Source: Fidelibacterota bacterium
GTDB lineage: Bacteria; Fidelibacterota; Marinisomatia; SCGC-AAA003-L08; JACNLC01
Direction: 5' to 3'
Assembly: GCA_014381725.1 (NCBI GenBank)
Contig: JACNLC010000055.1
Coordinates: 33,614 to 97,613 of the forward strand
Length of the DNA: 64,000 bases
Shown here one piece after another: positions 55,828 through 64,000 of this stretch. The notes under the pieces are model-generated. The model saw only the letters and a list, made by a program, of their open reading frames with translations. It was not told the DNA's origin and did not search any database. Both the position numbers and the translations under genes were made by a program. Position 1 is the first letter of the stretch, and each line of letters opens with the position of its first letter.

Positions 55828-56835
55828 ATGTCATTATTTCAATCTATTGAGCAGATAAAGGAGCAATTCTCGAAAGAAATATCAGGAGAATTTGACTTCG
55901 AACAACTGAAAGTAAAGTATCTCGGACGGAAAGGTTTAGTAGCAGGGTTATTCCAACAAATGGGCGGATTAACTTCTGATGAAAGACCTAAAGCTGGGAA
56001 ATTGCTCAATGAATTGAAATTAGAATTGACATCAGAAATTGAAAAATTGGCGGTTGATTCTAGCGTTACAGATGAATCAACCGCTGATTCTTTTGACTAC
56101 ACAATGCCGGGTGATCCGCAACCTGTTGGTGCTATTCATCCTTTAACTCAAGTGTTGGAAGAAATCAAATCAATATTCAATCGTTTAGGATTCTCAGTGG
56201 CTTACGGGCCAGAAGTTGATACTGATTTCTACAATTTTGAAGCATTGAATATTCCAAAGCATCATCCAGCTAGGGATATGCAAGATACTTTTTATGTAAA
56301 AAAAGATGTTGTATTAAGAACTCATACATCAAATAGTCAGATTCACAATATGCTCAAACACGATCCTCCTGTGAAAATAATTGCACCAGGACGAGTTTAT
56401 CGAAATGAAGATATTAGCGTGAGAAGCTATTGCTTATTTCACCAGATTGAAGGTTTGTATGTGGACAAAAATGTAACAATGGGTGATTTGAAAGGTGTGC
56501 TGGATTATTTTGCCAAAGAACTTTACGGTAAAGATGTAAAAACTAGATTTAGACCAAGTTATTTCCCATTCACCGAACCAAGTGCCGAAATGGATGTATC
56601 GTGCATTTTCTGTAAAGGAAAAGGTTGTAACATCTGTAAATACGCTGGATGGCTTGAGATTTTAGGATGCGGTATGGTTGACCCAGAAGTTTTCAAATCG
56701 GTTGGTTATGATCCAGAAAAATGGACAGGATATGCGTTCGGTTTGGGAATTGAGAGAATTGCAATGTTGAAGTATGGGGTAGAGGACATTCGCCTTTTTT
56801 ATGAAGGTGATATTAGATTTTTGAGGCAGTTCTAA
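55828..56835 (+). CDS. pheS: Phenylalanyl-tRNA synthetase alpha subunit (PheS)
   Basis: Catalytic class II subunit of the alpha2-beta2 enzyme. 335 residues: N-terminal coiled-coil (about 1-85), then HPLTQVLEEI, motif 2 region with RVYRNEDISVRSYCLFHQIEG (short blocks VYRNED and FHQIEG), FRPSYFPFTEPSAE (about 232-245) and motif 3 GLGIERIAM. A cluster of cysteines (SCIFCKGKGCNICK, about 252-265) forms a zinc-ribbon-like insert found in many PheS proteins. The stop overlaps the pheT ATG. Confidence 0.96.
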   Translation: MSLFQSIEQIKEQFSKEISGEFDFEQLKVKYLGRKGLVAGLFQQMGGLTSDERPKAGKLLNELKLELTSEIEKLAVDSSVTDESTADSFDYTMPGDPQPVGAIHPLTQVLEEIKSIFNRLGFSVAYGPEVDTDFYNFEALNIPKHHPARDMQDTFYVKKDVVLRTHTSNSQIHNMLKHDPPVKIIAPGRVYRNEDISVRSYCLFHQIEGLYVDKNVTMGDLKGVLDYFAKELYGKDVKTRFRPSYFPFTEPSAEMDVSCIFCKGKGCNICKYAGWLEILGCGMVDPEVFKSVGYDPEKWTGYAFGLGIERIAMLKYGVEDIRLFYEGDIRFLRQF

Positions 56836-59219
56836 TGAAAATATCTCACAATTGGATTCAAGATTATATTAAAACTGAACTTTCTCCTGAGGTTTTAGAA
56901 AAAGGGCTAACAGACCTCGGACTAGAATGCACACTCCAAAAAAGTTCTTTATCATTCACGAATGTAGTTTTGGGTAAAGTATTAGAATGTGAATCTCACC
57001 CTGATTCTGACCATTTATCGATATGCAATGTAGATGTTGGCGATGAATCGAATTATCAAATTGTATGTGGTGCCCCAAATGTAGAAATAGATATTTTTGT
57101 TCCAGTTGCTAAAGTAGGTGCTACTTTATCTAATGGCGAATTCAAAATCAAAAAAGCAAAACTTCGCGGAGTGAAATCTTTTGGAATGATATGTTCTGGA
57201 CAAGAACTCCAAGTAAATGATGATGTTGACGGCATAATGATCATTGATACAAATGAACCACTAGGAACGCCGATTGAACAAGTATTAAACTTTAACCAGT
57301 CAATTGTTTACGATTTGGATTTGACTCCAAATAAAGGCGATTGCTTTGGACATTTGGGTGTTGCAAGGGAAATTGGCATCTTAGAAGAAAAAGAAATTGC
57401 CAAAAGAAAAATTAATTTCAAAGAATCAAGTAAATCTGTTAATGATTTTGTTTCGATTAATGTTGATGCGACTGATGGTTGTCCGAGATATACTGCAAGA
57501 GTTATAACTGGTGTGAAAATTGGTCCATCTCCACAATGGTTAGTTGAAAGATTAACTGAAATTGGACAAAAAAGCATAAACAATGTAGTCGATGCCTCTA
57601 ATTATGTATTGATGGATACCGGCCATCCAATGCATACATTTGATTTAGAAAAAATTAAATCAAAGCAAATCAAAGTTCGTTTTGCTGAAAAGGGTGAGAA
57701 GTTTACTCTACTCGATGAAACTGAACAAAAATTAGAAGAACATCATTTATTAATTTGCGACGGTAACAATCCGTTAGCATTAGCCGGTGTGATGGGTGGT
57801 TTGGAAAGTGGAATTACAGACGAAACAACAGATATCTTGATTGAAAGCGCATACTTCACACCGACGGTTATCCGTAAAAGTGCTAAAACACTTGATATTT
57901 CAACGGAATCTTCAAAAAGATTTGAACGAGACACCGATATTGAGAATATCATTCCTTCGATGGATTATTTAACACAACTTATTGTTGAGCTTGCAGGTGG
58001 AGAAGTTGCTAAAGGAATTATTGATGTTTATCCAAAACCAAAACAGCAACTTGAAGTTGATTTTTCGCTCGAAAAATGTAATAAATTTCTCGGTATTTCA
58101 ATAGACAATGATAGATTACAGCAAATCTTTAATTCGCTTGAAATACAGTTTGAAATTAAAGATAGTCTTTATCATTGTTCAATCCCGACATTTAGAAATG
58201 ATTTAGAAAGAGAAGTGGATTTATTTGAAGAAGTTGCCAGAATATATGGCTATAATAATCTTCCTGTATCTAACGCATTTACAGGATGTTATACATCGTT
58301 TATTAAAGATGAACATAAAACAGATTCTTCCATAAGAAGTATTTTATCTTCAACTGGATATTTAGAACATTATTCAAATAGTTTGATTTCTGTTGAGCAA
58401 ACGCTACATTTTTCTGATTTACTTCCTGTGTCAGTTTCTAACCCATTGAGTAGTGAAATGGCATATCTAAGAAATTCGATTATACCCGGACTATTGACTG
58501 CTGTTTCCTACAATGAAAAACGCCAACAGAAGTATTTTAAACTCTTTGAAATCGGTGCTATTCATTACCAAGCAGATTCCGAAGAAAAAGGTAGTCATGA
58601 AGATTTTAATCTTGGAATTGTTTGGTTTGGAAAATCACAGACTCATTGGAGAAAAACCAATGAACAGGATTATTACAATGTTAAAGGAGAGTTAAATCAC
58701 TTCTTCAATAAATTAGATTGCCCCAAATTGAGATTTGTTAAAGAAGAATTAGAGAAGGGATTTGAATTTTCAATAACTCTTTATTCTGGCAAATTGAAGT
58801 TAGGAGTTCTTGGAAAACTTTCGAAAGATATTCTTAAGAATTTTGAAATTAAAACACCAATTTGGGTTTTTTCTGGTTCAATTGAGAACATAGCTCAATC
58901 CATTGCAACGAAAAAGAGTAAATACAGATCACCGATTCTATATCCTGCGATTGAACGAGATATTGCGTTGCTTGTAAAAAAGGAATTCACATCAGAACAA
59001 TTATCAAGAACAGTTAAGGGTAGTGGCGGTGAACTTCTCAAAAATGTTACTTTATTCGACTATTTCGAAAAGGAAGAACTCGGAATAGATATGAAAAGTT
59101 TAGCATTTTCGTTAACATTCCAATCTCCAGAAAAAACACTAACTGATAATGAAATTGATAAATTTGTTACAAAAATATTAGATAAATTAGTTAAACAATA
59201 TCAAGTTGTCCAAAGATAA
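56835..59219 (+). CDS. pheT: Phenylalanyl-tRNA synthetase beta subunit (PheT)
   Basis: 794 residues, normal length. Domains: EMAP-like tRNA-binding OB-fold (about 39-150, CESHPDSDHLSICNV), B3/B4 editing domain (about 215-375; TGHPMHTFDLEKI), B5 domain (about 400-470), class II-like domain and C-terminal FDX-ACB anticodon-binding domain (about 700-794; YPAIERDIALLV). It recognises tRNA-Phe and edits mischarged Tyr. It overlaps pheS by one base. Confidence 0.96.
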   Translation: MKISHNWIQDYIKTELSPEVLEKGLTDLGLECTLQKSSLSFTNVVLGKVLECESHPDSDHLSICNVDVGDESNYQIVCGAPNVEIDIFVPVAKVGATLSNGEFKIKKAKLRGVKSFGMICSGQELQVNDDVDGIMIIDTNEPLGTPIEQVLNFNQSIVYDLDLTPNKGDCFGHLGVAREIGILEEKEIAKRKINFKESSKSVNDFVSINVDATDGCPRYTARVITGVKIGPSPQWLVERLTEIGQKSINNVVDASNYVLMDTGHPMHTFDLEKIKSKQIKVRFAEKGEKFTLLDETEQKLEEHHLLICDGNNPLALAGVMGGLESGITDETTDILIESAYFTPTVIRKSAKTLDISTESSKRFERDTDIENIIPSMDYLTQLIVELAGGEVAKGIIDVYPKPKQQLEVDFSLEKCNKFLGISIDNDRLQQIFNSLEIQFEIKDSLYHCSIPTFRNDLEREVDLFEEVARIYGYNNLPVSNAFTGCYTSFIKDEHKTDSSIRSILSSTGYLEHYSNSLISVEQTLHFSDLLPVSVSNPLSSEMAYLRNSIIPGLLTAVSYNEKRQQKYFKLFEIGAIHYQADSEEKGSHEDFNLGIVWFGKSQTHWRKTNEQDYYNVKGELNHFFNKLDCPKLRFVKEELEKGFEFSITLYSGKLKLGVLGKLSKDILKNFEIKTPIWVFSGSIENIAQSIATKKSKYRSPILYPAIERDIALLVKKEFTSEQLSRTVKGSGGELLKNVTLFDYFEKEELGIDMKSLAFSLTFQSPEKTLTDNEIDKFVTKILDKLVKQYQVVQR

Positions 59220-59231
59220 ATTGGAGGAGTT

Positions 59232-59540
59232 ATGAGTCAATCATTAAATGTAGTAAGAGTTAACATTCTTGGTCAGCAATATGTTATTAAAACTTCGGCA
59301 GATGCTTCGTATATCAATAAAGTAGCTGATTATGTAAACGAGCGGATGGATGAAGTCAAGCAATCAGCTGGAGATGACCAATCTCAACTTCGCACTGCTG
59401 TTCTAGCGTCTATGAACATAACTGATGAATTATTTACAGATAGGAAAGAACACGATATTGTGATTGATAAAATTGAAGCAAAAACTCTTGCTATCACTGA
59501 ATTCATTGAAGACAAAATTAAAGAGACTGAAAATAAATAA
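59232..59540 (+). CDS. zapA: Cell division protein ZapA
   Basis: 102 residues. VVRVNILGQQYVIKTSADASYI followed by VADYVNERMDEVKQ is the ZapA pattern (short elements VNILGQQY and YINKVADYVN), and the C-terminal third is a coiled-coil. ZapA bundles FtsZ filaments at the Z-ring. It has a TTGGAGGAG ribosome site. pheT-zapA adjacency is common across Bacteroidota and Firmicutes. folD follows in the same run. Confidence 0.9.
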   Translation: MSQSLNVVRVNILGQQYVIKTSADASYINKVADYVNERMDEVKQSAGDDQSQLRTAVLASMNITDELFTDRKEHDIVIDKIEAKTLAITEFIEDKIKETENK

Positions 59541-59549
59541 GAGATTATT

Positions 59550-60434
59550 CTGGAAACAAAAATCTTAAAAGGTAAACCGGTAGCTGACAGTATTAAAAGT
59601 CATTTGTCAATAGAAATTGGCGAACTTGCATCAAATGGAATTATACCTGGATTAGCCGCAGTGCTTGTTGGAAACGACCAAGCTTCCGAAGTTTATGTAA
59701 GAAGTAAAGCAAGAGCATTTGAGAAGCTTAATTGTTTCAGCGAAACATTTAGATTAAATGAAGATGCTAAAGAATTTGAAGTAATTTCGTTGATTCACCA
59801 ATTAAATCAAGACTCAAAGTTTCACGGGATTTTGGTTCAGTTACCTTTACCTAAACATTTAGATTCACAGAAAATCTTATCAGAAGTTTCTCCCAAAAAG
59901 GATGTTGACGGATTTCATCCTGTAAATCTAGGTAGTCTTTTGGAGGGAAATCCAAATTTTATTCCCTGCACACCAAATGGTATTATTGAAATTTTAAAGT
60001 ATTACAAAATTAAAACTGAGGGGAAGCACGCAGTAATAGTTGGTAGGAGCAATATCGTAGGGAAGCCGATGTTTGCACTTCTTGCGCAGAAAATGGAAAT
60101 GGGAAATGCAACAGTAACAATTTGTCATACTCGAACTCGAGATATTTCATATTTCACAAAACAGGCGGATATCATTATTGCTGCTTCAGGTGTTCCTGAA
60201 CTTATTACAGGGAAAATGATTAAAGAAGGCGTTGATATTATAGATGTTGGAATTAATCGAGTAGATGACGATTCTGAAAAAGGTTATCATCTCGTTGGTG
60301 ATGTTGATTTTGACGGAGTTCAAGCTATCGCTGGTTCTGTAACTCCAGTTCCTGGTGGAGTTGGTGTAATGACAATTACGATGCTTTTGTCGAACACAGT
60401 TAAATCTGCGAAAAGATCAATGGAGAATTGTTAA
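59550..60434 (+). CDS. folD: Methylenetetrahydrofolate dehydrogenase/cyclohydrolase (FolD), apparent CUG start
   Basis: Bifunctional one-carbon enzyme interconverting methylene-, methenyl- and formyl-tetrahydrofolate. The conserved N terminus (TKILKGKPVADSIK) lies upstream of the first TTG at 59604; the frame is open back to 59541 with no ATG, GTG or TTG. CTG at 59550 is six bases after AAGAG and gives 294 residues, the normal length; ATT at 59547 or 59544 is possible. YVRSKARAFE holds the catalytic Lys region; VQLPLPKHL, KDVDGFHP, and GRSNIVGKPM with the C-terminal PVPGGVGVMTI confirm the family. Confidence 0.93.
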   Translation: METKILKGKPVADSIKSHLSIEIGELASNGIIPGLAAVLVGNDQASEVYVRSKARAFEKLNCFSETFRLNEDAKEFEVISLIHQLNQDSKFHGILVQLPLPKHLDSQKILSEVSPKKDVDGFHPVNLGSLLEGNPNFIPCTPNGIIEILKYYKIKTEGKHAVIVGRSNIVGKPMFALLAQKMEMGNATVTICHTRTRDISYFTKQADIIIAASGVPELITGKMIKEGVDIIDVGINRVDDDSEKGYHLVGDVDFDGVQAIAGSVTPVPGGVGVMTITMLLSNTVKSAKRSMENC

Positions 60435-60449
60435 TTAAAGAATTTAATA

Positions 60450-60523
60450 GCACCCGTAGCTCAATTGGATAGGGCACTGGATTTCGACTCCAGCGGTTAC
60501 AGGTTCGAATCCTGTCGGGTGTA
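60450..60523 (+). tRNA. tRNA-Arg (anticodon TCG)
   Basis: 74-nucleotide cloverleaf. Acceptor GCACCCG pairs with CGGGTGT, with a G-T at the first pair. D-stem GCTC/GGGC, anticodon stem CTGGA/TCCAG with loop TTTCGAC giving anticodon TCG (Arg, CGA). T-arm ACAGG-TTCGAAT-CCTGT, discriminator A. No CCA encoded. A CTCCTC/GAGGAG hairpin (60524-60529 with 60543-60548) follows at once, without a T-run. Confidence 0.96.
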
Positions 60524-60565
60524 CTCCTCTTCGTTTCACTACGAGGAGCAAGCCGAACTAATAAT

Positions 60566-60778
60566 ATGTGGATTGTTTACATCATAAAATCTGATGAGAG
60601 TTATATTTATACTGGGATGACGAGAAATCTCAAAAAAAGTTAATAGCACATAATACCGGTTTATCATCGTACATAAAAAGAGGTTCAAATTGGAGGGTGT
60701 TATATTCAGAGGAATTTTATATCTGATGATGCTCGTGAAAAATACTTAAAAAACAACGCTGGCAAGGAATGGCTTTAA
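60566..60778 (+). pseudogene. GIY-YIG endonuclease-like gene, broken by two frameshifts
   Basis: The short GIY-YIG (UPF0213-like) protein can be read only by switching frame twice. It starts at ATG 60566 with WIVYIIKSDES and YIYTGMTRNLKK, hits TAA after 25 codons, continues in another frame with HNTGLSSYIKRGSNWRVLYSEEF, and in a third with DAREKYLKNNAGKEWL before TAA at 60776-60778. The active-site pattern (VYIIKS..YIYTG) is present. Such genes are often found near tRNA genes in this group. It appears to be a decayed gene. A sequencing error at two places is a less likely cause. Confidence 0.82.
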
Positions 60779-61077
60779 CGAAGAAGTTTAATGTAAGTTT
60801 TAGCATTGACTTGCTTATCGCAACAGCGTGTATAAAAGTTCTCTCATTTTGTAATAGCCACTTGGTTCGTCGGCTAATTAACGGCTTAATAAAGATTTTT
60901 GTATAGTGGATTTAACAGAAGGTGGAGAAGAATGAAAATACCGTTTACACAAAAAACTGTACACTATCTTTTTAAAAACAATTTATGCATCTTATGTATC
61001 AAAAATAATATGTATATTACAGTAGGAGACTTAAATTATTCTCCTTGTAGCGAATTACTGGAAATGAACACAATTTT
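60779..61077. other. Intergenic region without a convincing gene
   Basis: This 299-base stretch separates the GIY-YIG remnant from the thioredoxin-like gene. A TTGACT to TATAAA pair (spacing 19) stands near 60807-60840 and could be a promoter. A 49-codon frame from ATG 60932, preceded by a purine-rich GGTGGAGAAGA, ends at the start of the next gene; its product (KIPFTQKTVHYLF...) has no recognised features and is not called. Otherwise nothing is seen. Confidence 0.4.
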
Positions 61078-61599
61078 ATGATGAACCGTTTCAAAGTCAT
61101 AGTAACATTTTTGGCCATTTCTTGTGCTACCGTTTTAGCACAAGAAACTTCTGCACCTACTTTTTTTGCATACACTTTAGATAATAAGCCATTTTTCATG
61201 AGTAAAGAAATAGAGAAAGAGCAACCAATTGTTCTTAGTTTCTTTGCAACTTGGTGTGGACCGTGTCGACAAGAAATACCAGTCATTGATAGCCTTTCAA
61301 CACAATATTCTAATGTTAGTTTTTATCTTGTAAATGTGAGTGGATTGACTCAAGGTGATAAAGTGATGAAAGAAAATGATGATAAAGTTATCGAAATGCT
61401 CAAATCTTTAAAAGTTGATTTACCAGTTTTAATGGATAAGTATGGTAAAACAGCAGAATTATACGACGCACTTGTATTGCCTCGAGTTGTGATTATCGAT
61501 AAAAATGGAAATATTGTTTATGCTCATACTGGATATGACAAGGATGTAAAAATTGAAATTCAAAAAACCCTTACAGAAATCACCAATGGAAAAAATTAA
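61078..61599 (+). CDS. TlpA/ResA-like exported thioredoxin-family protein
   Basis: A 173-residue protein with a signal peptide (about 1-21, ending VLAQ) and a thioredoxin fold carrying the active-site WCGPC (about 59-63). The cis-proline stands in the LPRVVIID segment. This is the TlpA/ResA type that reduces disulfides or haem-maturation substrates in the periplasm, or serves another redox role. ATGATG at 61078 gives two possible starts. It overlaps the start of the next gene by 14 bases. Confidence 0.85.
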   Translation: MMNRFKVIVTFLAISCATVLAQETSAPTFFAYTLDNKPFFMSKEIEKEQPIVLSFFATWCGPCRQEIPVIDSLSTQYSNVSFYLVNVSGLTQGDKVMKENDDKVIEMLKSLKVDLPVLMDKYGKTAELYDALVLPRVVIIDKNGNIVYAHTGYDKDVKIEIQKTLTEITNGKN

Positions 61600-63392
61600 A
61601 CCATATCTCATATTATTTCTATTTATTGTAACACAGTTAATTGGGCAAAAAAGTGTAATTGCTGTGGCTGATGTAAAATCTGATGGACTATCCGAATTTG
61701 AAATTAAACAGTTGTTCAATAGGATTGAATCTGACTTGGTCAATTTAGGCCAGTATCAAGTGACTAGCCGTTCAGAGGCCGAACAAATACTAAACGAAGT
61801 TAAATTTCAGCAATCTGGTTGCACTGACCAACAATGTGCAGCAGAAATTGGTAAATGGCTTAGACTATATGCTTTTACCTAATGTGTTATTTGACAAGAA
61901 TTCAGGAGATATAAATGTAACTCTAAAACTTGTTGATGTAGAAACTGCACGAATAACTACATCAATCTCTAAAGATGATACCGTAAATAGAGTTCGTGAT
62001 ATTAATACTAAACTGTTTGATTATCTTGTAGAATTATACAGGAAAGATACGGGTGAAGTATCAAATGGTTTTGTCCAACAAAGATTAGAAAAAGGTGTTG
62101 GTTCACTTAAAATAGAAACCAATCCAATTGGTGCAACAGTTATATTTGATAACAGACAACACGGAGTTACACCTCTTCAAGTTGATGATGTAGAAGAAGG
62201 TCATCATGCAATAATTTTGAGTTACGAAGGTTACGAAAGATTACAGAAGGGTGTGGTGATAGTTGCCGATTCAGTTATTACAATTAGCGAAGTATTAACC
62301 AAACGCAAAGGACATCTACAAATCATTACCGAACCAATAGGTTGTGAAGTTTATCTTGACGATGAATATAAGGGAAATTCTCCACTTAATTTACAATATC
62401 TGGATCTTGGGAGTTATTTTTTGAAAATTTCACACGAAGGTTTTCAGGAAGAAGTAAGTAAGATTTCAGTGCAATGGAATAAAACTGAAATCATAAAACG
62501 AAATCTATCTGCAGAACCAGCATCTGTTGCGTTCTATTCTGTTCCTAAAGGTGCAACGGTTTATGTTGATGGGAAATCTGTTGGGAAAACTACGAATGCT
62601 GGTTTGGTGGTAAATATTCCAGATGGGCAACATAATATCCAAATGAAGTTAAAAGGTTATTCTCCAGTATCAAAAACTGCTAGTTTATCTCCAGGTGATA
62701 ATACAAGTATTGAGCTACAATTAATTAAACTACCAGATGGTGTATCAGAAAATCCCAATGTGGGCTGGGTGTCAGTAAATGGATGGCCAGAAGATTGCAA
62801 TGTATCACTTGCAGGTGAACTGTTATCTTTACCGATTAAATATTTTGAACTGCATAATGGCAGGTATTCATTAAAAGCAACCAAAGATGGCTATTTAAAT
62901 CAAAATGTATCGTTTAATGTTAAAGCACAGAAACTAACTGAAACACAATTCCAACTCAAACCAGTTGATAGAGAAAAATCAAAAACAAGGGCATGGTTAT
63001 TTCCTGGTTTGGGACACTATTACGCAGAAAAACCAGCAAAGGGTTTAATGTGGACAGCATTAGAAATCGCCAGTTTGTATGGAGCATATTATTTTTATAA
63101 TGATTATCAAAATAAACTTTCTACTTACGACAATGCACATTCAAATTATTTAAACTCCTCAACCCACGATGAAATCGAATCGAATAAAGTATTATATCAA
63201 GATGCGTATGATAAAAAGAATATCAGTTTAGCAAGTTTAGGGACAATGAGTGGAATTGCCATAACTGTATGGATTTGGAATGTGTTTGATTTGAATAATT
63301 CAATTCCTTATGTGTTACCGTTTCCGAAAGGTAGCCAATTTGAAATTGGTGTAAATGAAAAAGGTGAGTTAGAAACTCAGATAAAGTTTTAA
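61586..63392 (+). CDS. PEGA-repeat membrane protein with N-terminal CsgG/FlgO-like domain, interrupted by a frameshift
   Basis: A single gene read in two frames. 61586-61861 encodes a signal peptide (LILFLFIVTQLIG) and a TolB/CsgG-like domain with the QSGCTDQQCAAEIGKWL motif. It then hits a stop at 61880 in its own frame. The +1 frame resumes with DYMLLPNVLF, DVETARIT, as homologues do. After this come about four PEGA-like repeats (SLKIETNPIGATVIFD, HLQIITEPIGCEVYLDD, SVAFYSVPKGATVYVDG, VSVNGWPEDCNVSLAG), then a DUF5683-like end with a transmembrane pair (WLFPGLGHYYAEKPAKG). The break lies near 61862. It may be mutation, sequence error or a slippage site. Confidence 0.8.
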
Positions 63393-63393
63393 T

Positions 63394-64000
63394 ATGAAGA
63401 ATATAATCTCAATAATAATCCTATTTTTGTTTTGGTCGTGTGAGTTAACGCCTGAATTTGATAATCCGCTTGACCCAGATAATCCTGAATATGAAACACC
63501 TGAAACAACAATTTTAGGTGGTCCAAGCGAAGGTGAAATAGTTGATGAATCTTCAGTTACTTTTTCTTGGGAAGGAAATGAACAAGCAGTTGTATATTCT
63601 ACAAATTTAAATAATCTGGGTTGGTCAAATTGGACATCAAATACCGACATCACTTTTGACTATTTAGATGAAGGGGGTTATACATTTCAGGTAAAATGTA
63701 AATATTCAACGGGTGATGAAGACGAATCTCCTGCAGAAATAAACTTTACAGTAGATGCAATTCAAGGACAATCATTAAGAATTTATCCATTACTCACAGA
63801 AACGACTGTAAACCAGACTCAAACGGTATCTGTATTTATAGAAGAAGTAGAAAATGTAATGACAACAGAATTTGATATTACTTATGACCCACTTTTGGTT
63901 ACACTACAAAATGTTACTGAGGGTGAACTTATAACTGACTTTGCAGGTGAATCGGTAATGATTTATGAGATTATTGAAAATGATGGATATAATTCTATTC
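63394..64000 (+). CDS. Lipoprotein with cohesin-like domain, truncated by the window end
   Basis: The frame is open from ATG 63394 to the end of the window, about 202 residues. Signal with lipobox FLFWSC (Cys16). After a DNPLDPDNPE linker comes an Ig-like beta domain (about 38-115: SSVTFSWEGNE, TFQVKCKYSTGDE) and then the start of a cohesin-like domain (VSVFIEEVENVMTTEFDITYDP, split as SVFIEEVENV and TEFDITYDPLLVTL). Such proteins occur on Bacteroidota-type surfaces. It begins two bases after the PEGA gene. The 3' end is outside the window. Confidence 0.75.
   Translation, partial: MKNIISIIILFLFWSCELTPEFDNPLDPDNPEYETPETTILGGPSEGEIVDESSVTFSWEGNEQAVVYSTNLNNLGWSNWTSNTDITFDYLDEGGYTFQVKCKYSTGDEDESPAEINFTVDAIQGQSLRIYPLLTETTVNQTQTVSVFIEEVENVMTTEFDITYDPLLVTLQNVTEGELITDFAGESVMIYEIIENDGYNSI

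Noticed and set aside
60524..60548. Hairpin after tRNA-Arg as a terminator
   Set aside because: The stem is only six pairs with no T-run behind it, so it is not called a terminator.
60899..61081. 60-residue + strand frame before the thioredoxin gene
   Set aside because: It shows no recognisable features; an internal ATG at 60932 has a purine-rich site but the product is too short and plain to support.

Overview
The window is a dense, AT-rich stretch of bacterial chromosome. Nearly every gene is on the + strand, packed into translationally coupled runs with TAATG, ATGA and GTGA stop/start overlaps. The gene set is chromosomal core: translation factors, aminoacyl-tRNA synthetases, ribosomal proteins, and cofactor, isoprenoid, nucleotide, lipid and envelope genes. 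Family content points to the FCB / Bacteroidota-Chlorobiota-Ignavibacteria side of the tree: a DUF4837 lipoprotein, LolCDE-type transporter, S41 protease with signal peptide, PEGA/DUF5683-type protein, DUF3228, and the order thrS-infC-rpmI-rplT-pheS-pheT-zapA. An uncultivated Ignavibacteria- or Kapabacteria-like lineage would fit, but this is inference from gene families only. I see no rRNA, CRISPR array, insertion sequence, prophage or replication origin.

Layout. 1-5.3 kb: end of lepA, CPBP protease, lgt, methyltransferase, DUF4837 lipoprotein, purE, rfbD. 5.3-9.0 kb: two glycosyltransferases (one fused to a degenerate phosphoglycosyl-transferase) and accA. 9.1-9.7 kb: a minus-strand DUF3228 gene. 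9.9-18.9 kb: DHH phosphoesterase, ispH, pdxS-pdxT, dxs, a B12-type acyl-CoA mutase catalytic chain, two adjacent PHP-domain enzymes, and a metallo-beta-lactamase-fold hydrolase that appears to start at AUA. 18.9-32.4 kb: tilS, hpt, ftsH, folP, an SLBB protein, prfB with its programmed +1 frameshift, lysS, an ABC lipoprotein exporter (two permeases plus ATPase), clpC. 32.4-39.5 kb: a small minus-strand secreted ORF, a 1030-residue TPR/LysM lipoprotein, pyrK-pyrD, an RlpA-like lipoprotein, an HD-like protein with an altered HD motif, cdsA.

39.6-49.1 kb holds the most unusual block. It has a MutL/GlmL-type ASKHA ATPase, a protein with a lipoyl-like barrel and a KOW-like end, a 95-residue protein, a DUF6754 membrane protein, and three more membrane proteins, followed by an ALDH7-type aldehyde dehydrogenase and a strong terminator. 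An inverted repeat precedes the first gene, so it reads as one envelope-associated transcription unit with no function I can name. Directly after it is a short ORF that is an internally deleted lysine 6-aminotransferase, which in the intact form would feed the neighbouring ALDH7 enzyme.

49.6-60.5 kb: rsmI, tmk, S41 protease, tRNA-Val, thrS, infC (AUA start), rpmI, rplT, pheS, pheT, zapA, folD (apparent CUG start), tRNA-Arg. 60.5-64 kb: a decayed GIY-YIG gene, about 300 bases without a convincing gene, a TlpA-like thioredoxin, a PEGA-repeat protein broken by a frameshift, and the start of a cohesin-like lipoprotein.

Recurring themes are non-canonical start codons (AUA in infC and the hydrolase, CUG in folD), one genuine programmed frameshift, and several genes caught in decay or domain degeneration.
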